Source: an uncultured Flavobacteriales bacterium (GTDB lineage Bacteria; Bacteroidota; Bacteroidia; Flavobacteriales_D; Crocinitomicaceae). From it: a DNA stretch of 15,289 nucleotides. The translations under genes were made by a program, and so were the position numbers. This document shows, one piece after another, positions 1 to 7,122 of the stretch; the stretch's first letter is position 1, and every line of letters begins with the position of its first letter. The notes beneath the pieces are model-generated. The model was not told where the DNA came from. It searched no databases and was given only the letters and a program-made list of their open reading frames with translations. The stretch lies in the NCBI GenBank assembly GCA_913031405.1, contig CAJWCX010000006.1:1-15289 (forward strand), written 5' to 3'.

Positions 1-418
1 GAGCAGTGTGAATATCAGAACGCTGCATCTTCTTCCCATCTGAGTCTAAATAGAAAGTTTCACCATGCTGATTAAAGATTCGAGCTATTGGTCGAATTAA
101 CTCAAGATCTATGCTCCAATCATTGCTAATTGTCTTGAATACCTCCACATTTCTAACCTCAGGCATCGCCCTTACAAAATCTTCTATTTTTTTGATTTTG
201 AAATCACTATATCGTTGCCCTTCATAAAAAAGACGTTCGTTTCGCAAACGACTGACCAACTCTTTTTCAGTTAAAAAAGCATCTGGACCATCGACATGAA
301 TCTTTACATTAGGTTTTTTTACCAAGGAATCATCAACGAAGCTATTGCCATAGAACAAGACCAATACAACTCCGGTAAATAAAAGTCCCCATAATGTTAT
401 TTTTAACCATTTTTTCAT
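1..418 (-). CDS. ftsQ: Cell division protein FtsQ, 5' part (runs off left edge)
   Basis: This gene encodes the N-terminal 139 residues of a bitopic inner-membrane divisome protein; FtsQ links the early division proteins to FtsL and the septal synthase. What is seen: a short basic cytoplasmic start (MKKWLK), one hydrophobic segment at about residues 7-23, then a periplasmic part at about 35-110 that fits a POTRA domain, including KIHVDG, a helix around LTEKELVSRL, and the strand-turn AMPEVRNVEVFKTISNDWSIDLELIRP. The segment ARIFNQHGETFYLDSDGK that follows is typical of FtsQ. The ATG overlaps the murC stop as ATGA, and the gene is last in the visible operon, where FtsQ sits in Bacteroidota before ftsA and ftsZ. 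Sequence identity with E. coli FtsQ is expected to be low, so the call rests on topology, motifs and position. Confidence 0.88.
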   Translation of the reverse strand, partial: MKKWLKITLWGLLFTGVVLVLFYGNSFVDDSLVKKPNVKIHVDGPDAFLTEKELVSRLRNERLFYEGQRYSDFKIKKIEDFVRAMPEVRNVEVFKTISNDWSIDLELIRPIARIFNQHGETFYLDSDGKKMQRSDIHTA

Positions 419-1800
419 AGTAATTCAGGAAGGTTTTCATTCAGAATTTTTGTAAGTGGCTCTACCAATCTGTCGATGTCTCCAGCCCCAATTGTTATAA
501 CTACACCCTCTTTCGTTTTTTTCATAAGTTCTAGAACCTTAGTTGATTCAACAACTCTCTTCTCCTTAAGGTCTACTTTTGATAGAAGCCAATCACTTGA
601 GACGCCAATAATTTCATCTTCACGTGCCGCATAAATAGGCAGCAGATAAAGCTCATCAAATCTAGAAAGTTGCTCACCAAACCCACTACCAAAATCTTTT
701 GTGCGAGAATATAAATGAGGCTGAAATATGGCAACAAGGTTTTTTTCAGGAAACATCATTTTGATAGAGTCTATCAATAATTTGAGCTCTTCAGGATGGT
801 GAGCGTAGTCATCGATGTAAATCAAATCATCAGTCTTGATATGTATATCAAAGCGGCGACGAACCCCTTTGAAACCGGCTAAACCTTTTTTTATTTCAGG
901 ATAAGTCAATCCTATTTTTTCCAATAATACAATACAGGCAAGAGCATTTAAAACATTATGAATACCCGGAATTCCAAGAGTATATCGCAAACTATTGTTT
1001 TGCTGATTTCGAACATAGAAAACCATTTCACCATTTTCATAAAAAATATCGCTCGCAGAATAATCAGCAGTGTCAGAATCAATATTGTATGTGTATGAAG
1101 GACATAATGTGTGTAATTGAAGACCCTCCCTAAGAATACAGAATCCATTTGGATCAATCTTCATTACATATTGCTGAAAGCCTTCATTAAAACGTTCATC
1201 ATCGCCATATATATCCAAATGGTCAGGATCCATTGCAGTCACAATGCTTGAGTGCGGTGACAAATGAAGAAATGAGCGGTCAAATTCATCAGCTTCCACA
1301 ACAGTCCACTCACTAGAACTTTCAATAAGAACATTAGAATTGAAATTAGAAGAAATACCCCCAAGAAAAGCACTACACTTATGAGTGCTGACACTTAAAA
1401 CATGGGCAAGCATGGCACTCGTGGTCGTTTTGCCATGTGTACCTGCAACACACAAGGCTTTTTTATATCTGGTAACAAGACCTAGAGCTTCCGATCTTTT
1501 CAAAACCTCAAAGGCATTTTCTTTAAAATACTGAAGTTGAGGATGTATATCAGAAACTGCAGGCGTATATACAACCAATGTATCTGACGGATTGATATAA
1601 TTACCTGGAAGCCGAGATACGTTTCCACTAAAATCAACACTAAATCCCTCTTTAATAAGAGCTTCTGTGATCGGAGAAGGTGTCTTATCATAACCCGCAA
1701 CCTGCTTACCAATTGCCTTAAAATACCTGGCTAAAGCGGACATACCAATACCTCCGATACCTACAAAATAAAAGGCCTTATATTCAGTGATTGTTTTCAT
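415..1800 (-). CDS. murC: UDP-N-acetylmuramate--L-alanine ligase MurC
   Basis: MurC is the cytoplasmic ATP-dependent ligase that adds L-alanine to UDP-MurNAc, the first step of stem-peptide assembly. The 461-residue protein has the three Mur ligase domains. The N-terminal Rossmann fold carries GIGGIGMSALA (14-24), the signature that separates MurC from the other Mur ligases. The central ATPase carries the P-loop GTHGKTTT (120-127), EADEFDRSF (169-177) and DPDHLDIYGD (191-200). The C-terminal domain begins with RRRFD (314-318) and has DDYAHHPEE (330-338) and QPHLYSRT (360-367). Length is normal for the family. The ATG shares one base with the murG stop (TAATG) and the stop overlaps ftsQ, so it is translated from the operon message. 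No damaged motif is seen. Confidence 0.97.
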   Translation of the reverse strand: MKTITEYKAFYFVGIGGIGMSALARYFKAIGKQVAGYDKTPSPITEALIKEGFSVDFSGNVSRLPGNYINPSDTLVVYTPAVSDIHPQLQYFKENAFEVLKRSEALGLVTRYKKALCVAGTHGKTTTSAMLAHVLSVSTHKCSAFLGGISSNFNSNVLIESSSEWTVVEADEFDRSFLHLSPHSSIVTAMDPDHLDIYGDDERFNEGFQQYVMKIDPNGFCILREGLQLHTLCPSYTYNIDSDTADYSASDIFYENGEMVFYVRNQQNNSLRYTLGIPGIHNVLNALACIVLLEKIGLTYPEIKKGLAGFKGVRRRFDIHIKTDDLIYIDDYAHHPEELKLLIDSIKMMFPEKNLVAIFQPHLYSRTKDFGSGFGEQLSRFDELYLLPIYAAREDEIIGVSSDWLLSKVDLKEKRVVESTKVLELMKKTKEGVVITIGAGDIDRLVEPLTKILNENLPELL

Positions 1801-2918
1801 TAGTATGCAATAATCGATTCGGATTCATCAACAATTTCGACGGTAGCATTTGGCCTAGCCAAGCTTAAAATATTTTTTGCAAGTTTAGTAGACTGTTCTT
1901 CATTGACCAACAACTCTTTTGCTTTGTGAATAAGTTCCTTTTGGGCTTCTGCATCTTTCACCAATACCGCAGCCTCACTATTGACCAAAGACATCGCATT
2001 TTTAGTTTGATGGTCTTCAGAAACGTTAGGAGAAGGCACAAGAATTACAGGCTTGCCTACCAAACACAATTCAGATACAGACAGCGCCCCTGCCCGAGAA
2101 ACAATTAGATCAGCAGCAGCATAGGCAGCATCCATTCTTGAAATAAAAGCCAGTAGCTTTATATTTGGATGTTTTTCTTCAGAAACCATTGAACTAAGAG
2201 CTTCGAAATAATACTTTCCACATTGCCAGATGTATTGGTAATTATTCTGGTCTTTTGAATCCAGCATTCCAATCATTGCATCGTTAAGGGTTTTAGCCCC
2301 TAGGCTACCCCCTAGAATTAAAATGGTTTTATGACTTGGGTCTAAACCAAAAACCTGATGCGCCTCATTTCGATCAATATTTCTTTCAGATAAATCTTTT
2401 CGGACTGGATTTCCCGTAAAACGAATTTTATCTTCCGGAAAGAATTTTGATAAGCCTTCATAGGCAGTGCAAATCAAACTTGCCTTTTTCGATAAAAGAA
2501 TGTTGGTTTTACCTGGATAAGAGTTTTGCTCTTGAATAAGAGTCGGTACTTTCAGAATGCTAGCCACTTTCAAGGTTGGTCCACTTGCATATCCCCCCAC
2601 TCCAATTACCAATTCAGGTTGAAACTCTTTAATGACCCTCTTGGCCATAAACAAACTTTTCAGGATTTTAAAAGGAAGTAAAAAGTTTGAAAAAGTAAGC
2701 TTCCTTTGAAGACCCGAGATAGGTAGTCCAATAATTTCATATCCAGCTTCAGGAACCTTTGTCATTTCCATTCGACCTAGTGCACCTACAAATAATATAT
2801 CTGCTTTTGGATTTCTTGATTTAATCTCATTAGCGATGGCAATTGCTGGAAAAATATGCCCCCCAGTGCCACCACCTGATATGATTACCTTTGCTATGTG
2901 TTTTCTTTCACTATTCAT
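1800..2918 (-). CDS. murG: Lipid II synthase MurG (undecaprenyl-PP-MurNAc-pentapeptide GlcNAc transferase)
   Basis: MurG is a peripheral inner-membrane glycosyltransferase of family GT28. It transfers GlcNAc from UDP-GlcNAc to lipid I to give lipid II. Taking the ATG at 2918 gives 372 residues. Seen: the N-terminal acceptor-side loop GGGTGGHIFPA (15-25), the second glycine loop GVGGYASGP (106-114), QEQNSYPG (129-136), the interdomain GGSLGA (203-208), and the donor-binding stretch RAGALSVSE (275-283) with DHQTKNA (302-308). An in-frame TTG six bases upstream (2924) would add two residues, but the ATG overlaps the ftsW stop (ATGAATAG) and is the better start. The 3' end shares a base with the murC ATG. 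The gene sits between ftsW and murC, the usual order. Confidence 0.97.
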   Translation of the reverse strand: MNSERKHIAKVIISGGGTGGHIFPAIAIANEIKSRNPKADILFVGALGRMEMTKVPEAGYEIIGLPISGLQRKLTFSNFLLPFKILKSLFMAKRVIKEFQPELVIGVGGYASGPTLKVASILKVPTLIQEQNSYPGKTNILLSKKASLICTAYEGLSKFFPEDKIRFTGNPVRKDLSERNIDRNEAHQVFGLDPSHKTILILGGSLGAKTLNDAMIGMLDSKDQNNYQYIWQCGKYYFEALSSMVSEEKHPNIKLLAFISRMDAAYAAADLIVSRAGALSVSELCLVGKPVILVPSPNVSEDHQTKNAMSLVNSEAAVLVKDAEAQKELIHKAKELLVNEEQSTKLAKNILSLARPNATVEIVDESESIIAY

Positions 2919-4080
2919 AGTCAAAGGATTTATTCACAGCACTTCTTCTCAAACTTTTGTAAGCAATTGATTGAACAACACCAATTGAAATACAAGCCAT
3001 AATCAAAGCCGACCCTCCCATAGCCAAAAAGGGCATATTTTGTCCTGTTACAGGGAATATACCGGTACAAACAAGCATATTGATCGAAGCTTGTGACAGC
3101 AAGTGTATTCCAATACCCAAGCAAGCATAAGATTCGAATAGGCTATCTGTACGCAATGCGACTTTTATAATTCTTAATAATAAAATCAAATACATAAAAA
3201 TCAGTAGTACTGATGACACGGTGCCAAACTCTTCTACAAAGCTGGCGTAATAGAAATCAGCATAGGCCTCCGGCAAATATTCTTTCAGCTTTCCATCACC
3301 CACACCTTGGCCAAAAATCGAACCGTTAAATATGGCCAATTCCGCATTATCAGCTTGGGCATTCTCTATTTTGCTGAAAGCATCAGAGTCTGTTTTTCGT
3401 TCTATGCGTTTTTCCCAAGTGTCGTATCTGGGTAAAAGATTGAACTCTGGAAATCCTTTATGTACAGAAATCACAAGAAACAACAAAGCAACACCACCAC
3501 CAATGATACTGACTAGCTTGAGCCAAGGAAATTTACCTACAAAAAGAAGGATTAATGAAAGTGTAAATAACATAAGAGAAGTAGATAAATTATCCTTAAG
3601 AATTAGACCACATATAATTAAAATAGGAGCCATAAGGGGAAGCACACCCTCTTTCCAATCGTCGAGCTTTCCCTCTTTTTTGACCAAAAGCCTTGAAATA
3701 TAAAGAATAAGTGCTAGCTTGGCAAAATCGGAAGATTGAAAGGTTAAGCCTATAAACGGAATGCGTATCCAACGGTCTGCTCCATTTACATTGACTCCAA
3801 AAAACATTGTAAATATGAGTAAAGCAATCGCCAAATAATAGGAGAATTTACTGATTTGATATATGTATTTTGAATCCAATCGATGAATCACATACATTGC
3901 TGAAAAACCAATAAACACATATAAAAAATGCTTGAATAAATAATAAAAAGGTGAACCTCCCTCAATCTTAACTAAGATGGGAACAAAGCTGTATACGGTT
4001 ACCAGTGAAAATGAGAGCAACAAAATAGAAATCACCCAAATGACTGGATCACCTTTTAGATATTTAAAATAGGCTCTCAT
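2911..4080 (-). CDS. ftsW: Septal peptidoglycan glycosyltransferase FtsW (SEDS family)
   Basis: FtsW is the polytopic SEDS polymerase that builds septal glycan strands from lipid II in complex with a class B PBP. The 389-residue protein has about ten hydrophobic segments. SEDS landmarks are GADRWI (100-105), SSDFAKL (116-122), the extracellular loop LPEAYADFYYASFVEEFG (269-286) containing the conserved Asp275 and the EE pair, and the C-terminal PVTGQNMPFLAMGGSAL (343-359). The transpeptidase partner is two genes upstream of mraY in the same operon, which favours FtsW over RodA. Its ATG overlaps the preceding small gene as ATGA and its end overlaps murG. The usual PDxGT segment reads KDNLSTSLM (162-170); I recall similar forms in other Bacteroidota, so I do not take it as loss of function. 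Confidence 0.95.
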   Translation of the reverse strand: MRAYFKYLKGDPVIWVISILLLSFSLVTVYSFVPILVKIEGGSPFYYLFKHFLYVFIGFSAMYVIHRLDSKYIYQISKFSYYLAIALLIFTMFFGVNVNGADRWIRIPFIGLTFQSSDFAKLALILYISRLLVKKEGKLDDWKEGVLPLMAPILIICGLILKDNLSTSLMLFTLSLILLFVGKFPWLKLVSIIGGGVALLFLVISVHKGFPEFNLLPRYDTWEKRIERKTDSDAFSKIENAQADNAELAIFNGSIFGQGVGDGKLKEYLPEAYADFYYASFVEEFGTVSSVLLIFMYLILLLRIIKVALRTDSLFESYACLGIGIHLLSQASINMLVCTGIFPVTGQNMPFLAMGGSALIMACISIGVVQSIAYKSLRRSAVNKSFDYE

Positions 4081-4532
4081 GTAAGCTTAGAAAATAAGGA
4101 TGAAAAATAATTCATAGAATAGGGACTGTCCGAATCTGATGAAGTAAATAGAAGTATTCCGGGTTGCAGGGTGAAATCATCTAAATTTTGAATGGCTTTT
4201 GAAACGCTATCAAAATATGTAATGTGCTCTTGTTTTTTTACCATGTCCTTTAGCACACCATAAATGAGATACTGTTCTATTTTACTACCATCTTTGTCAT
4301 GCTTATCAATATATTGATTGACTTCAGAGGCATTACCAAGCCAAACCGTTTGAAACGGAAAGGATTCAATTGTTTTATCCAAAACTGCAATATTGGGATT
4401 GTGCCAACTGAAAGCATCCATTCCCAAAAACTTTCCATGAGATTGCAGTGTGGTATCACCTGAACTCAGTGAGCCACTTGACTGCGCAACGGAAATCGCA
4501 TCCTTGATTTTATTGAATTCCTTCTCCCCCAT
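4077..4532 (-). CDS. Unrecognised 151-residue protein resembling an isolated Mur ligase C-terminal domain
   Basis: I do not recognise this as a named family. It is very probably a real gene: it begins 2 bases after the murD stop, ends in an ATGA overlap with ftsW, and fills the gap between them exactly. No signal peptide or membrane segment is seen, so it should be cytoplasmic. Residues 1-30 are polar and low in complexity. Residues 36-150 look like domain 3 of a Mur ligase. Residues 47-64 match MurD 332-349 without gaps at 7 of 18 positions (N, I, E, S, T, V, W). MDAFSWHNPN (38-47) sits where MurF has its DAYNANP-type motif, WLGNASEV (64-71) where MurF has LGDMLEL, and LQPGILLFTSSDS (122-134) where MurF has a GD-VL-KGSR stretch. 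There is no P-loop and no central ATPase domain, and the Lys-Gly-Ser-Arg equivalent is lost, so it cannot be a ligase alone. It could be a regulatory or scaffolding partner, or a relic. The Mur resemblance is inferred by eye. Confidence 0.85.
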   Translation of the reverse strand: MGEKEFNKIKDAISVAQSSGSLSSGDTTLQSHGKFLGMDAFSWHNPNIAVLDKTIESFPFQTVWLGNASEVNQYIDKHDKDGSKIEQYLIYGVLKDMVKKQEHITYFDSVSKAIQNLDDFTLQPGILLFTSSDSDSPYSMNYFSSLFSKLT

Positions 4533-4534
4533 TC

Positions 4535-5878
4535 TTATAGCATTCTTACTGCTTGCTTAAATTGATTTCCTCGATCCTCATAATTTTCAAAAAGATCAAA
4601 ACTCGCACAGGCCGGAGAAAGTAAAACAGACTCATTCTTTAAAGCCAACCTGTAAGCATAAGCTACAGCTTCAACAGCGTTTCTTGCTTCAACCAAAGTG
4701 TCTACTTTAGACTCAAAAGCTTCTTTGATTTTATGGTTGTCTTCACCTAAACAAATAATAGCTTTTACCTTCTCATCAACTAAAGTCATTAATTCGTTGT
4801 AATCATTTCCCTTATCGACACCCCCTACAATCCACACGGTTGGTTTTTCCATGCTTTCTAATGCAAACCAGGTTGAATTGATGTTCGTTGCCTTAGAATC
4901 ATTGATAAATTCTACACCATTAATCTTGGCGACAAACTCCAAACGGTGCTCTACATTAACAAAATCCTCAAGGCTTTGTCGCACAATATCCTTGCGGATT
5001 TCAACAACTCTGGCGGCAATTCCGGCAGCCAGAGAGTTTTGGGTATTGTGCTTACCCTTTAAAGCTAAATCATGAATGGACATAGTAAATTGATTTTTTA
5101 TATTGATAATTAATTGTTCCTTGTTTAAGTACCCTCCCACCTCTTGACTTTCGGTCAGAGAGAATTTTGCCAGCTTCATCTTCGGACTTTTTTTTTGCAT
5201 TGCAGCACGTATATTGGGATCATCAGCATTATAAATGAACCAGTCCGAATTTGTCTGATTGTTAATGATTCGCATTTTCGAATTGACATACAAACTCATG
5301 TCATTTTGATAGCGGTCTAGATGATCGGGGGTAATGTTTAAAAGAATAGCAATATCAGCACGAAAATCGACCAAGTCATCGAGCTGAAAGGAGCTCAATT
5401 CGAGCACATAGTATTCACAATCCGTAGTAAGCAATTGACGCGCAAAACTCTTACCGATATTTCCACCAAAACCCACATCATAACCCGCTTTATCAAGGAT
5501 ATGATGAACTAACATAGTGGTGGTTGTCTTTCCGTTACTTCCGGTGATACATATGGTCTTGGCGTTAGAAAAACGAGAAGCAAATTCAATCTCTGAAAGC
5601 ATCCATATTCCCTTGTTTTTGATGGACTGAATGATTGGTGCTTCATTTGGAATTCCCGGTGATTTAATGACCAAATCGGATCTCAAAATCCGATCAGTAG
5701 AGTGCCCCTTCTCTTCAAACTCAATACTATTTTCAGAAAGCTCAGAACGAAGGTTTTCTTTGATTGAGCCAAAATCAGAAACAAACACCTGAGCACCATA
5801 TTTTTGGGCGAGTAGGGCTGCTCCAACACCGCTCTCGCCAGCACCAATAACAGCTATATATTTGTTTTCGATATTCAT
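4535..5878 (-). CDS. murD: UDP-N-acetylmuramoyl-L-alanine--D-glutamate ligase MurD
   Basis: MurD is the cytoplasmic ligase that adds D-glutamate to UDP-MurNAc-L-Ala. The 447-residue protein is of normal length and complete. The N-terminal fold opens with VIGAGESGVGAA (10-21) and has KSPGIP (72-77). The ATPase domain has the P-loop TGSNGKTTTT (112-121), ELSSFQL (160-166), NITPDHLDRY (181-190) and Lys201, the likely carbamylated lysine. The C-terminal domain carries EHRLE (310-314), NDSKATN (326-332) and LLSPACASFDLF (419-430), the last two diagnostic of MurD. It starts on a base shared with the mraY stop (TAATG). The next gene, 2 bases downstream, seems to be a degenerate relative of this protein's C-terminal third. 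Confidence 0.97.
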   Translation of the reverse strand: MNIENKYIAVIGAGESGVGAALLAQKYGAQVFVSDFGSIKENLRSELSENSIEFEEKGHSTDRILRSDLVIKSPGIPNEAPIIQSIKNKGIWMLSEIEFASRFSNAKTICITGSNGKTTTTMLVHHILDKAGYDVGFGGNIGKSFARQLLTTDCEYYVLELSSFQLDDLVDFRADIAILLNITPDHLDRYQNDMSLYVNSKMRIINNQTNSDWFIYNADDPNIRAAMQKKSPKMKLAKFSLTESQEVGGYLNKEQLIINIKNQFTMSIHDLALKGKHNTQNSLAAGIAARVVEIRKDIVRQSLEDFVNVEHRLEFVAKINGVEFINDSKATNINSTWFALESMEKPTVWIVGGVDKGNDYNELMTLVDEKVKAIICLGEDNHKIKEAFESKVDTLVEARNAVEAVAYAYRLALKNESVLLSPACASFDLFENYEDRGNQFKQAVRML

Positions 5879-7122
5879 TATCTGACTTTCAAGGTTACAA
5901 TGGTGACTACAGCAAGAAGAACAGCTAAAATCCAGAACCGAGCTACAATTTTGGCTTCATGTAAACCTGCCTTTTGATAGTGATGATGAAGTGGAGCCAT
6001 CTTAAAAATACGCCGGCCTTCACCGAATTTTCTCTTTGTATATTTGAAATACCCGACCTGCATGAGTACAGAAATATTCTCAATCAGAAATACACCGCAC
6101 AACACAGGTATCAATAATTCTTTTCGAATAGAAATGGCAAAAACCGCAATGATCCCTCCTATTGCAAGACTACCCGTATCACCCATAAATACTTGGGCAG
6201 GATAAGAGTTGAACCATAAAAATCCTACACAGGCACCCACAAAAGCGGAAATGAAAATAACCAGCTCCTCGGCAAATGGGATGTACATGACATTGAGATA
6301 ATCGGCGAACTGGGCATGCGAGCTCACATACGCTAGTATGGCAAGAGCAATACCCACAATGGCCGAAGTACCAGTTGCCAAGCCATCAAGTCCATCCGTC
6401 ATGTTGGCGCCATTTGAAACAGCTATGACGATAAAGATGACCACAGGTATAAAAATCAACCAACCGTAAGAGCCGGATCCACCAAGCAACCATTTATAAT
6501 TGAATTCATTGTCCTTTACAAAAGGTATTGTAGTCGTCATTTCATCTGACTCAACCCACTTATAATCAAGATCTGAATCCAATTCTTGATGCTCATGAGA
6601 AACAAGCTTTTCATTGTTTTTAAGCTGATAATCGGTGGCAACACGCTTATGAATCACGACGTCATCTGAAAAATACAACACAGAACCAACAATTAAACCA
6701 ACACCAATTTGGCCAATCACCTTAAACTTTCCTTTTAAACCCTCTTTGTTCTTCCTAAAAACCTTGATATAATCATCTAAAAAGCCAATGAGCCCCAACC
6801 AAACTGTGGCCAGCAACATTGTGATGACATAAATGTTCTCCAATCGAGCAAACAAGATTGTTGGAATCAGTATAGCACTTAATATAATTAGGCCTCCCAT
6901 AGTCGGGGTTCCCGACTTTTCCATCTGACCATCAAGCCCCAGGTCACGAACTGTTTCTCCAATCTGTTGCCGCCGAAGTCTAGCAATAATTCGCTTTCCA
7001 AAAATGATTGAAATCACCAAGGAAGTAATTAAAGCAAGAGCAGCTCTAAATGAAATATAACTAAACAATCCGGCTCCCGGGAAATTGTATTTTTCTAAAA
7101 ACTCAAAAAGATAGTACAGCAT
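5878..7122 (-). CDS. mraY: Phospho-N-acetylmuramoyl-pentapeptide-transferase MraY
   Basis: MraY is the integral membrane enzyme that couples UDP-MurNAc-pentapeptide to undecaprenyl phosphate, making lipid I. Of its 414 residues, the landmarks are KSGTPTMGGL (69-78), GFLDDYIK with Asp116-Asp117 (113-120), NGANMTDGLDGLATG (237-251), GDTGSLAIGG (314-323) and PLHHHYQ (377-383). About ten membrane helices can be drawn. The protein is longer than the roughly 360 residues of E. coli MraY, mainly because of about 40 extra, charged residues at about 154-194. By family topology these lie in the periplasmic loop between helices 4 and 5. Comparable lengthening is, as far as I recall, common in Bacteroidota. 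Both ends share single bases with neighbours in TAATG junctions. Confidence 0.97.
   Translation of the reverse strand: MLYYLFEFLEKYNFPGAGLFSYISFRAALALITSLVISIIFGKRIIARLRRQQIGETVRDLGLDGQMEKSGTPTMGGLIILSAILIPTILFARLENIYVITMLLATVWLGLIGFLDDYIKVFRKNKEGLKGKFKVIGQIGVGLIVGSVLYFSDDVVIHKRVATDYQLKNNEKLVSHEHQELDSDLDYKWVESDEMTTTIPFVKDNEFNYKWLLGGSGSYGWLIFIPVVIFIVIAVSNGANMTDGLDGLATGTSAIVGIALAILAYVSSHAQFADYLNVMYIPFAEELVIFISAFVGACVGFLWFNSYPAQVFMGDTGSLAIGGIIAVFAISIRKELLIPVLCGVFLIENISVLMQVGYFKYTKRKFGEGRRIFKMAPLHHHYQKAGLHEAKIVARFWILAVLLAVVTIVTLKVR

Noticed and set aside
3332..3703. Open frame of 123 codons on the plus strand opposite ftsW
   Set aside because: It is antisense to conserved ftsW codons, with no motifs, promoter or neighbour support.
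2911..4080. Reading the SEDS gene as rodA
   Set aside because: Its place between murD and murG in the dcw operon, together with an FtsI-like PBP upstream, favours ftsW.
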